Source: Klebsormidium nitens (Eukaryota > Streptophyta > Klebsormidiophyceae > Klebsormidiales > Klebsormidiaceae). From it: a DNA stretch of 64,000 nucleotides. Numbering within the stretch: position 1 is the stretch's first letter; every line of letters starts with the position of its first letter. The translations under genes were made by a program, and so were the position numbers. The notes beneath the pieces are model-generated. The model ran no database searches, was not told the DNA's origin, and was given only the letters and a program-made list of their open reading frames with translations. The DNA lies in contig DF237342.1 in assembly GCA_000708835.1 (NCBI GenBank), positions 1 through 64,000 on the forward strand, in the 5' to 3' direction. Shown here piece by piece: positions 1 through 11,141 of this stretch.

Positions 1-77
1 AAGAAGGCAAGAAAGCAACAATTTTTCTGAGAGGCGCTCTTGCTGAAGGTGAACCTAAGTTGGGCTGAAAAGCTGGG

Positions 78-154
78 CATGGATTCCGCACATGTCTAGC
101 AGACGGGCAGCGTTGAAACCCGTCCAACCGTCACAAGGGGCTGCGGAATCCATG
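78..154. repeat. 13-bp perfect inverted repeat
   Basis: CATGGATTCCGCA at 78-90 is matched by its exact reverse complement at 142-154. The intervening 51 nt hold a second, shorter pair (GACGGG and CCCGTC). The whole could fold into a stem with an inner stem. It lies just before the open frame that begins at 168. Function unknown; it may be a transposon remnant or an RNA structure in an intron or leader. Confidence 0.6.
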
Positions 155-167
155 GAAGACGGTATCG

Positions 168-584
168 TTGAACATCACGGATGGAGGCCCACGGCTAGCG
201 CTTTTTGCACTGCTCCCTTCTGGTGGGGACGATGAGGTCAGAGTACTTCGTTGGGGAGACGTCCGCGATCTTGGCTGGGGCTTGAAGCTGAGCACCTTCC
301 GGCTCACACCTGACCATGGACTGGTTAATCCAGGTGGTAACTCAGAAAGCGTGTCATTTACCTTGATCGAAGAGCGCGAGTGGCACTTTCCACGGAGCCG
401 GCGGGGCGACCTGTTTTGGGACGATCATCTGCATCCTGTGGATAACGACGTGCTCATGACGAGCAAAGTGGAGGGCGTGTGGCACGGGACTCAACAAAAG
501 GTGCGCTTGGTACTGGGGCCTTCCGAGGGCTTCCATCAAGATCAGGGGATGATTATATGGTCCCGCATTTTGCAATCCACATGA
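168..584 (+). CDS. Hypothetical protein, probably a 3' exon of a gene starting outside the window
   Basis: A 138-residue open frame that I do not recognise. It has no ATG at its start (the first possible start is TTG), so if real it is more likely the last exon of a gene whose front lies before base 1. Composition is protein-like: mixed charged and aromatic residues, with several Trp and His and no low-complexity run. No domain motif, signal peptide or membrane segment is visible. It ends in a normal stop and is followed by about 1.5 kb without a convincing gene. It could be a chance frame; transcript evidence would decide. Confidence 0.3.
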   Translation: MNITDGGPRLALFALLPSGGDDEVRVLRWGDVRDLGWGLKLSTFRLTPDHGLVNPGGNSESVSFTLIEEREWHFPRSRRGDLFWDDHLHPVDNDVLMTSKVEGVWHGTQQKVRLVLGPSEGFHQDQGMIIWSRILQST

Positions 585-2063
585 TGCAGAATAATTTGAA
601 AACGGAGTGACAACGCAAGTAGTTGAAGTGTCTGGAAATATGGCGCAAGAGCCAAACCTTCGAAGCCGCGAATGTTGCGGTTGCCGTCACGATGCTGTCC
701 AGATCTCATATATCGCCCTCCCAATCATTGACATGTTCCAAAGTGTCCCAGAAGGCACTGATTTGGATTTAGTAAGCATGGACGATCATAGGGTGCGAAG
801 CTCAACCGCCTTAGTGTATCAAAGCCACATCCTAGCTGGTTGTATTCTGCACGCCGCGCGCCACTGGCTGGCGACTGGCCCGAGCCAAGCAAGCCGGCCC
901 CCAGCCGGCCCGGCCATCGTGCAATCGTGCTCAGCTGCGGTCGCCATCACTGCAGCAACTGAACACCTATATTGAGAAGCGGCTCTGGGAAGACGTACGA
1001 TGGAGATTTACTGATGCAGTGTGCGCCCCCGTGGCCTCCACTTCGCGTGGCAGGCTGCACGGCCATGGTGAAACCACGTACTTTGTACGTTACACATCAT
1101 GATCGTCTCTTCCCAACGACTCTTTATGCACAGCGATGTAGTATATGTTATTTATGCGTTCATAACGAGGCGCGGACATGTCAGATCCAGACATGCATCG
1201 TACATATATGATTGGTCTAACATATCTCATCAATCGACAATTATTAGCCGTGCGCAACTAGCGGCCTCGGTACCGCGTACCTAGTTTGATTTCACAAAGC
1301 TACAGCACGGCATCGACCGGTGGGCCCAACATAAGTTTCTTAGCAAAAAATGTATGGATTTAGGCACTTGCTTAATGAAGTTGCTGCTCGGGCCCGCCTA
1401 CCGTACACGAAATGCACGAAGCTGGACCTGGCGGTGTTGCTCACAAGCTACCTATGGTGGGTCTCGACGGTATCGACCGCGCGACGGTCGGGTCTCAAAT
1501 TTGTATGACCGGTGTCACGCGTCGCGACACATTTTGTACGCAGTACTAACGATCGTACTCGGCCGTACTAGAGAATCGGGTCCGAATTCATGAATCGAGC
1601 TTTTCCTGACATGTCGATCAAACGGGCAATTACGTACTACCCGGAGGTACGGTACCGTCGCGCGAGACTCGAGTCTGCGCGGCCGACAAATTTAAATTAC
1701 ATGGTCTTGGTCGGAACTTCCGACTTGTACCGTGCACGAGTACCGCGGTACCCAGACTGAAAGAAGAGTGCAGAGATTTGATATAGGAGTGTAAGAGAAG
1801 GCGCTCTTCAAAATCCAACAATGGCGATAATGATGAATAATAACCCGTGTGACATTCTCGGCTGCCCAATCAGAGGGTGAACGACACAAGCGCTTTTCAA
1901 TCAAACTGCAAGTACTGTTTGAATGACGGCTCTTCGCAAGCTCGCTGACTACGGCCGTTTCGAAAAGCTTTGAGTACGCTAGAGCCTTTCTGACGGAAGG
2001 CTAGTTCTAGTGCTCGACTTCAATCAGACAAGACTTCTGAAACTGTTCGGAGCGCATCAGCCG
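585..2063. other. Gene-poor intergenic DNA rich in GTAC and CGGTAC words
   Basis: No convincing exon on either strand. From about 1070 to 1760 the sequence is unusually rich in GTAC, TACG and CGGTACC-type self-complementary words. A similar texture recurs at 59950-60450. This may reflect decayed transposon ends or simply biased sequence. The 3' end of the ARM/BTB gene (minus strand) lies at 2064. Confidence 0.5.
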
Positions 2064-5000
2064 TCACCGTTGCTGCTGGAGCCGGACGTGCTCAGTCCGA
2101 ACCTGCAGCAATAAAGGGATGATCTGACTTCAATAACTCGCAAGTGACGTCACCAAGCACAAGACAAACTTTTTAAAAGCAAGAACAGGGACGGAACAGC
2201 GCAAGTGACCGAGAAGAAAGAGACGATAGGGGAAGGACCATGCCGAAAGGTGGATCCAAAACTTTTAACAAGATTGGCAAATATGACAGAGCCAAGCAAG
2301 AGCGAAACATCGTCAGAAAAGAAAAACCATAAAACGAACATTCTTTGGACCCGCTCACCGCTTCTTGCAGTTCTTCGGGCAGCTCCCGGAACCCCTCGTC
2401 GTTCATCAGGTCCCTGTAGTGCGGCGCCAGCGTTGGCACCGCCGCCTCCGCAAAGGCCCACGCCGACATAGCAGCTGCCGCTTGCAAGACTGCCACCGCG
2501 TTCTCTGGTGTCAAGTGCCGCCTAACCTGCTCTAAGCACAGCTTTCCTAAGCGCTCTAACGTCCACCGTTCTGCGAGGTCGGCGGTTTCGACGAAAACGA
2601 CTAAAGACGAGTCGCTGTACCTTGACTTTGACACTGTTTCCAGGTCTGGCGCTGCAGGCGCTCCACGCTGCCCACCTGGTGTCAAGTTCTGCTTCGATCT
2701 CTTCCCCTCGTTCGAAGTTCGGCTATCTGCTACCCTTTCATCTGGCGACGGTTTGACGCCTACTTCAATCTGCCCTTTTAATGAAGGGCTCGCGCGCATT
2801 TGTGGCCTGACTAGTTGTCCTGTGTACAAATAAACTAGAGTCGCGAGCACGGCTGGCTGAGACGTGCTCGGAACCCGAACGACGCCCGAAACGCTGCACA
2901 GGACAAAAAGGAGGCTTGGATCAATCACGACTTAGCGGATATGATCCATGCTGTTGCAACATATTGCAGAAAATCGGATGGTCCCAAAGCAATGTTCGCA
3001 ATGTTCGTGCGAGCTCATAACACCTATTTCAGTACTCGTTTATAATGGAGGGGACGTGATTGAAATCAGCAGGCTCTTGCGAGCAAGAGGGAGAAGAAGG
3101 ACAGGCCAGCACATCAGGTTTCCTGTTCTCAAATTCCCTGACAAACCTTTGCAACAACAACGGAGTCGCTCTTTCAATAGTGCTTTCAAGAACGTGCGGC
3201 CTCACCTGTGACGTTGATGGCAGACAATCAACAACCTGAAAAGTAATTTGATCCCCGTAAACCGGCTTCTTTTTCAAGGTTAAAGGTAAACCCCTCACCT
3301 GTCACGCATCCCCGACCGGAAGAGCGCGCGAAAGTACTCGGAGCGCGCGGACAGAATCACCCGGTGAGCGCGAACGCTCACGGGACGCCCCGCAGCGGCT
3401 GTGGTTTCGCCTGAGGCACCTTCGCTGACGTCATCCGTAGGGGAGTCGATGAGGAGCGTGACGTCACTGCAAGCGCGTGAGCAGAGTGGACCAAAGTGAA
3501 GGAAGAGCAATCCAATGAACGTTATCAGTACACGAAAACGTCTCAGCTTCTCCGCGTTCCCCTTATGCTGAAGATTGAGCACACGGTCTTTGAGAACGAT
3601 TTTCAACCCCAACAAGGACGGTTCTCTCACCTTCTTTTCGCTCAAAGCAGACGCGATGTAGACTACAAATCCCGCATACATATCTCTACTACTCGATTGC
3701 CGTAAGCTTACGAACAGCACAAGAACGAGACTCCAACCAGATGATGTCAACGTGGCTCTAGTTGTCAGAGACCACAGCGCCTCCCTTAAGCAGCGATGCA
3801 TCAGTGCACTCCGCGCTTGGACCACTGATGAAGGAGAACGGACGATCCAGAAAGACGGAGCCTCCCTCCCACGATGCATACATACTTGACATGTTCAAAG
3901 GCTTTGAGCTTCCAGGTAGAATGATCGGTCTTCGCTAGTGGCGCCCAGTTGGAAAATTTGAGTTGGTTTGCGTGTAGGTTGAGATAGATCAGTTCCCCGG
4001 GCTCAAACAAACTGAAAATCTAGACCCAAAATTAACAGGCTCCGCACCCGAACCCACCCTAAACCCCCAAAGCAACCTCACACGTCCCACGGGCATGACA
4101 GAACTCAATATAGCCGTGCTTCAACATAAAATCGAGACTACTCCCGGTTGGAGGACCCTTGAACCCTAAAATCCAAAAATCCAAAAACCGACTCACCATT
4201 GCGCCAGCCCGACCGCAGTCCTCAGCGCCCCCCCCAAAGTATACCCCGGTGGCCGATCCCCCGGGAATGGCCGCCGGCGCTCCAGCAACCCCACCAAATC
4301 CTCCAGCTCGCACTTCTTCGCAAGCACCAGTAAGTCCCGTTTCAGCTCCCCCTTTACAGGGCCTTCCAGCGCCAGCCACCCGCTATATATGTACTCCAGT
4401 AGCAGCGCAAAGGCCTTGTACGAGACGCGGTTCGACAGCTGCACGACTCGCGTTGCAGGAGACGCTTCGGACTCGGCCGGAACTCCGTTCCGGTCTGCAG
4501 ATTGCTCCAAGGGGGCGGAGCTTTGACGAACGGACTCAGCGGCCGCTGGTTGCTCCTCCTTCGCTCTCTCAGCCGTTAATTCCGATGTCATCGCGAGCAG
4601 GACGGGACATCGAGCGGCCAGGATCGCTCGATGGGCGCCGGCGCTCTGCCCGTCCGAAAATTTGAACAAGACGTCCGGATCGTCCGCACTTTGCAGAACC
4701 GCGCCCACTTCCCCTCCCAGCCGGGACGGGCATCCATAGCCCCCCATTTCGGCGAGCGCCCGCGCCGCCCAGCACCTTGCGCCCCACGAGAACCTGTGGC
4801 CCCCGCAGACCCGCTCTAGTTGCTTCCGGAGACTCCCGCACAGAACCGCACACAACGGCTCGGTCAGAAGTGCCCCACTCGAGTAATGTGCCCACCAAAG
4901 TTGCCAGCATTCTGAAGCTCCAGCACTTGTTCCGCTTGATTCCGTCCGCATAACGGATCCGTCTCCCGCAGGGGGTGACTTCTGCGTGAAAATCGGCCCC

Positions 5001-8000
5001 CCCGGGGCGGCTTTCCGGACGGTTTCAGACGGGAACGGCTCGACGGACACACGCCAGCGTCCGTACATCCCGCAGAACGCCTGGAGCGCCGCGAGCAGCA
5101 GGCCGTCCTTTCCTTCCCACGCCTCCAAAATTTCGCTCGTTCTAGTTTCCAAACCCTCGCTCTCTCCAGATTCCAGGCTCTCAGGATCTGTACTTCCAAG
5201 ACTGAGGGCTCGCAGCTTTGGTAATTCGGGGGTTGGGGGTTCAGGGGTTGGTGTTTTGGGGTGTGCGCTTTTGCGGTCAAGAGTTTGGGCCGGGGTTTTG
5301 GTGTCAGCGACATCGTTGTTCGACTCCAGGTTACTTCTGGTATCCCGTGAACCAAGGGAGGCCTTGGATTCCGGGGCTGTTCGTGGGTTTGTGACCACGG
5401 ACGGGCAGAGGGTCTCGCGGGCAGCAGCAACTGGAACGGCGTCCAACTCTGGGCCGTCCAGCTCAGCGTCCGAAAGATGGTCGTCGTCGTCCGAAAGAGG
5501 TTCCAGGACGCTGTCGAGCTTTAGCGCCAGCAGGATGATGATGCGGATGCCCGTGGCCGCGCTGATCCTGCAGGTTTAGAAACGGCGTTTCAAGATTCAG
5601 CGGGTCGTCTCTGCTTGGGACAATGGTGCCAACTTGGACTAGTTTCCGGTTAGTACGCTGCTTGTGTGAGCTTTTCTCGCCTAATGTTGAAAGAAGATAC
5701 ACACATACTTTTGCCGGCCCATTCCCCTAGTTTCATATACTTGTATCTCTGTCTCGTATCATTTCGACCTCCTCTTCTAGAAACGAGCTGGATAATCATG
5801 ACAAACCCTTCCTCGTCGACCTTCAATGAATCACCCGGATAAACCAACTGCAACCGGGCGGTCGTGGAGAACACTGCTGCGGTGATTGCAACACATGCTT
5901 ATGCTTCGTAATACCTTCAAGAACGGCCACCTATTGACAGAAAAAAGCTGAAAAGTGCCCTGTGCATCACTTCTCAAAGTCAGCCAAACTACTGGCAAAA
6001 GCAGTCCGCAACCGACTCATCTTAAATGTGCCCACCTGAACGGGTCCAGCGCTGCCAGCGCCGCAGCCTTCAGCAGCCCCCCCTCTAGAATCGAGTCCGC
6101 TTCGGCCGTCCGCGCCCCCTGAAAGTAGCCCGCTGGGTCGCCCGGCAGGATACCAATTCTCATTTCCGTCATGCTGGCGTAGTCTTGCATTGCAACGGCA
6201 CGGGCGGCTTTTGAAAGGGAAGGGGTCGGAGAAGAGAGGAGGCTGAGCAGGGCACGGGAGATCTGCAAGGAAGATGAAGTAGAGATTATAAGAAGGGAAC
6301 GGAAGGAACGGGGAGCAACTCCGCATCTACGGAGAAGCACAAAAAGGCGAATCATTTTGACAAGGACCACGGGATAATAACGCAGTTGAGGATCAAAAGG
6401 TCTGCAGCAGAGAGAGGAACGGAGGCCCAGGATAAGCGGCCGAAAGAGTACCGGCTCTCCGTAAAGGATTTTGTGTAAACCAGCGGACCGGAACGCATTA
6501 TAGATGGACTAGCAATGTTTCAGCAGAGCGAGCATGCGGACTTGAGCTTAGGTTCTCCTGCTTATCCGCCGAAAATTAAACGAAATAGACGGCGCAGATA
6601 CAGGGATCCGTCAGGTCAAAGTCGAACCCGTACTCTTACAGACGGCTCTTGCTTCCCGGAAGCACCAATAACACCGACAAAACACAAAGCAGCGCCAGAA
6701 TTGTAAACCAGAGCCAACCAACACAACCGCACGCTTCAGCGTAAACCATCAGCGTAGATCAATGAAGTATGTCGGACCGTACCTCAACCCGTTCCTCCGC
6801 ACTGCCCGCGTCTCCAGGGGAGAAGAAGTAGACCTTGCTGTGAAAATGACTCCTGCAACCACGAACCGCCAGCTCAGTGCACGGTATGAAGTCAATTCGT
6901 GGTAAGGAAAGGGTTGGACGTCCATTGTTTTGTTAACGCGATGAAGAAGATGACGAGACAAGCACTGGGCCTCACCTTGGGGTTCATCCGCGACAGATTT
7001 GAAAACTTCGAAGTAGGATGAACCGTATTTCCGCATGAAAGGTTGGAGAACAAAGACTGCCAGCACAAACGCACGATGGCACGAAGCACTTCGATGCGGC
7101 CCCTTTTCACGAAGGACTCGTGAGCGGTAGCTCAAGACCGAGAAGGTATAGTCAGCAAACGTTTTGCTTGTCTTGAGCGCCAAGCAACCCTTTTCTTCTG
7201 GTGCGTGTGACATGCCTTTCGAGCCACCTCAACCAATTCCACCTGCCAACAATGCGCACATCCCCTATCGAAGCTTGCAGGTTCACAGCTATCCAACGAA
7301 CGCACGGCGGCAATCTCGATGCCCGCAAGTTCCTGCCCAGTGGCTCACCAAACGAGCTTCGGCAGATCCCCACCCGTCTTGCCCGCACTTTTCCCGGCCG
7401 CTTTTCCTTCTGCTCCTTTGCTAACCACGTCTCCTCCCTTGCTACCCCCCCCGGGACCCTTGCTAACCCCGTCCAAACCCTTGCTAAACCCCAAGAGCTC
7501 CACCACCCGCCAGCACGCCCTCCGCGACTGTGGCTCCATATCAGCCATCCTCCGAGGGGGATCCCCCAAAACCTCCCCGCTCCGATCAGACGGCGCCGGC
7601 CAGCCGAGAAGGTTCACGAGGCCTTGTGCGAGCCCCGATGACAGCAGAGCTGAGGCCCAGGCGCTCTCCCGGCGCTGTAACAGGGCCCCGAGCGTTGCCA
7701 GGGTTTCGAGCAACAGGGATTCGTCGGAGTGCGGGGCGGAGAGGATTCGGACGACGGCGCGGGAGAGCGGTCCGCAGTCGAGGAGCGTGTCCGAATTGGA
7801 GAGGGGCTGCAGACGATTTCAGAAGAATTATTCACGCGTTGCAGGAGTGGTTTTCAACAAGAGAGAACAAAACTTGATGCACTGGTTCGTGTTACAAGGA
7901 GTTAGCTGCCTGGGAACTTCTTATTCACGACTAACCCCACCGTTTGACAGCGAATTACTAAAGAGGGGGTGATTATCTTGGACGATCGAGATCCATGTTC

Positions 8001-9932
8001 TCGTTCAACAGACTCTGTCAACGATGTAAGTGGAAGAGACTCATGACAACTCACCGCCAAGGCTGCTAGCAGTCGCAGCGCAGCGCCGCGTGCTTCGTCT
8101 TCTTGACGCTCCAGTTGCTTCATGAGACTGGCGGACAAGAGGGGGCAAACCCTCAGCATTGCCGCCCCGAACTGGCCCTCGGACGCTGCAAAACATGGTT
8201 ACATACTATTGGAAGCAAGACGGAACAGGTCTGAGCACACTCGATAGATATAAAAAGAAAGTCACAACATCAGTACAAACAAGAAGCTGACTGACGGCTC
8301 AGCTGGCCGGTGGTTCGAACGAGCAAGAAGACTAAATCTAGCACAATCCATGAACACATCCAGATTGAATTAATTGAACAATGAAAGAGAAGGGTTCGAG
8401 CTTTCACGGCTTACCCAGGACAGCAGATGCGCTCATTGCCGCCGCGGCCACCCCCCCATCATGGCTCGCCATTGTTTCCCCCAAGACATCCACCCACTCC
8501 AAATCCTCAGCCGCTCGTCTGAGCAACTTCCCAGACTTCTTCACTGCGGCCAGCAGGAGCGCGAGGACGTCTAAAACTACCTGCCGCCCAGTAGTGCCAC
8601 CAGCCTTCCCCAGCGAAAGCTCTAGACTTCCCTGCGCGCTCAACTGCCGCTTCATCCGATCAAGCGCCTGCGCTCTGGTGAAACTGTCAAAGACGTTCTG
8701 AGCGGAGAACGACCGCAGGGGCTGGAACCCTTTCGCTTTGACCTTGGTCCGAGCACCCGGCTTGTCGAGGATCATGAGTAAGAGGGCGGCGGAAGCGTGC
8801 TGTGTCGTAACAACGTCCGTGGCATCGATCAGAGAGGCCAGTGGTACAGCTAGGGAGGGCACCATGGCGTCGCGCCAGGTGGCGAGCTGGGAGGCTGCCA
8901 CATGGCAAGCATGCGCGGCGCGCTGAGCGACTGCGGGGTTTGGGAGACCCAGGAGGAAGTGCAGAGCGGGTACTGCGGAAGATACTGCAACCTGTCGAAG
9001 GAAGATTAGAAGGTAAGTTCGTGGAAACTTTTGTCCACTTTCTTAAGATCCTGGGGAATACTGTCCAGTTACTCGGAGCCCCTTTTACATGGGGGCAGCA
9101 CGTGTAGTCAACCCGATTTCGGGCGGACCAGTCAAAGAAGACCTGAGTCTAGTTCGGAGGCGGTAAGGGGAGCCTGTTCAATTCACGGTGGTCTGAAGAA
9201 ATCAACTTTGAGATGCACATCCGAACCAGATGTCCAGGGTGACTGCGCTTATAGATGGCTGATGCATCATGTGTCTGATGAGCGAACAGTGTTCTCCAAT
9301 GTCTGAACACAACTTCAGGACAAGCAAGGGGTCTCGAAATGGTAAGAGTTTCTTCATACCACATCTGCTTCCCAAAGTTTCCCCAGATATGATATGCAAC
9401 TAGTTGGCTTAACGCAGCTCGTCTTCATCATGTTGAGCACCTCCACCAAGTCAGCTGCCTCACTGACTAACACCCGACAAACAATCTAGGCCAGCCTTGT
9501 GCAAACGCCAATGCTGTCAATGATAAGAATTTACTCCCCAAAAGCACAGCATCTGAAAGGAAATCTTCGACCACCGGGTGATAGACACAAGATGTCTCAG
9601 AATATCAAGGATGGGATGTTCACCTGAATTTTCTTGCTCCATCCTGCATCCCTCTCCACCTCCTTGTAATGCTCGACGAGCGCATCCGCCAGACCCAGGA
9701 TCGCTTTGCTCGCCTGCTGCTGCACAGAAGCATCAGCTACGGACCATGATGGCAATAAGCTATGTCCCTCCTCCAAGACCTTATTGCCACCACCAGCAAA
9801 ACCCAAGGGCAAGGCGGCCTGAAGGCGACTCAGAGCCTGGTCGAGCTTCTGCTCAGCTTCGAGCTCTCGCTGCGTCTTGGGCCGGGACTTGCTAGGCTTC
9901 CGCCCAAACTCTCGCAGAGGAACAACCGGCAT
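2064..9932 (-). CDS. ARM-repeat protein with two BTB/POZ domains and a BACK-like C-terminus (plant At1g04390 type)
   Basis: Ten exons read on the minus strand: 9932-9624, 8991-8415, 8185-8055, 7806-7349, 7102-6976 (weak acceptor), 6262-6036, 5567-4197, 3466-3299, 2893-2359 and 2102-2064; about 1313 residues. The N-terminal 600 residues are Leu/Ala-rich helical repeats of ARM/HEAT type. BTB1 lies near residues 905-1050 (DPDVLFKF, AHRAILAARCPV, LEYIYSG). BTB2 begins near 1067 (DVTLLID, AHRVILSARSEYFRALFRSGM, then LATLVYLYTGQL) and is split by an acidic/Ser insert. The last 100 residues resemble a BACK region. Such proteins normally act as CUL3 ubiquitin-ligase substrate adaptors; the substrate is unknown. 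A 20-odd-nt repeat (VSKG-type) near the end of exon 4 and a Pro/Glu-rich stretch in exon 7 are low-complexity. The exon 4/5 junction is the least certain: exon 4 may end earlier. The start is the first ATG of an open Arg/Lys-rich leader. Confidence 0.85.
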
Positions 9933-11141
9933 GTTATCATTTCATTGTTGCTGCCCCTCAACCTTTGAAGTTTGAAGCTTCTTTCTAGGTCTTCGAAAGT
10001 GGGAAGAGCTACAGCTGTTTGCATGAAACCTGCGACCGGAGCTCCGACCTAAAAGTAAGAGATCCACATGCAAGACGTCTTCTCAGCAAGCTAAACATTC
10101 CTAAGTTGCTCGCGCGTACTGTGATGAGCGCTCAAGTTCTCAATTTCCCTGTGCGCGCAGGCGTACTACTTTACTACTACTAGGGTTTCTGCCTCTATCA
10201 CGTTTTAGGTAGATTTAGGGTTCAGGGGCAGAAGTTCGCTTTCTGAACAACTAGAGAAGCAGTAAATCTGGTAATGGCCATCGTCAAAAGCCCGTACTCA
10301 GTAATACTGGTCAAACTTCAAATTATTGGGGGTTTGATTTGCTGACGTCAAAATGCGACACCCAGGCCCCAGGGGAACGTTCAAGGCATCCAACGGTCTA
10401 CACACGCTTTTCGGATCTCGTTACGAGATCTGCCCCTGGTGATCATGCACCGTCGATGTTGCGTATCCCGCCTGCCGCGGCAACAGCTGGCAGATCTGAG
10501 AAACGCACCTCGGAGGAAGCCGACAAAAGACGGCGTCATTCACGAATGTGTCGCCATATGCCTGGCCTCACCACCCGGCATGAGCATTCGTTTGAGGTGT
10601 CGAACGCCCAAAGTGCCCAGCGGAGATAACCCGGGTTGAAAGCTGCCGAAGACAGGGCTACCTAATTTCGCCCGGTTACGTTTGACCGGGGGGTTTGACT
10701 TGGGGAGAAGCCTGGAGAGTCGTGACCAGCTGGGTGACCCTGTCCAGACTTCCGTTGACCTGCGCGCAACTTCATATTCAACCTCTTGTCTCTTTCGCAT
10801 GTGCTCTGTGCTCTTTGCTGGGGCCAAGGTGGAGTCCAAGAAGGAAAGCTGTGGGGGGCGCTGGTTGGAGCCCTTGGAAGTTGGAAGAGACGACTCAGGA
10901 GAGGGTGTGTGGGCTGGGAGATCAGGAGAGACCTCGGGATTCGTTCTTGGCCGGAGTTCTCTTGTCGACATCAAATCAAGCTGAGAAGAAGATCAGGGTG
11001 TCCTGCACTTGTGTGGTTTCTGAGCTACTAACACTTCACGCCAGGAGCTCGTCAAGGCCATCTGCAAAACTGGCAAACCACAAGAGAGAAGGGTCGGGGT
11101 CATGGAGTCCTCCGCCTGTGCGGGGGCTCCGCCATCCCAAG
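9933..11141. promoter_or_regulatory. Shared upstream region of two divergent genes
   Basis: About 1.2 kb separates the ATG of the ARM/BTB gene (minus) from the likely ATG of the next gene (plus). It carries two telo-box-like words (TAGGGTTT near 10180 and TTTAGGGTT near 10214), common near transcription starts in plant genes. The interval 10690-11140 is GC-rich and probably holds untranslated exon sequence of the plus-strand gene. No exact start site can be read. Confidence 0.4.

Noticed and set aside
3200-3298. A short exon-like block (VVDCLPSTSQ) between the second BTB exon and the next exon of the ARM/BTB gene
   Set aside because: Its phase does not fit and it introduces a stop; at best it is a very decayed copy of the VVRVPSTSQ exon edge at 2893. 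Too weak to count as a ladder.
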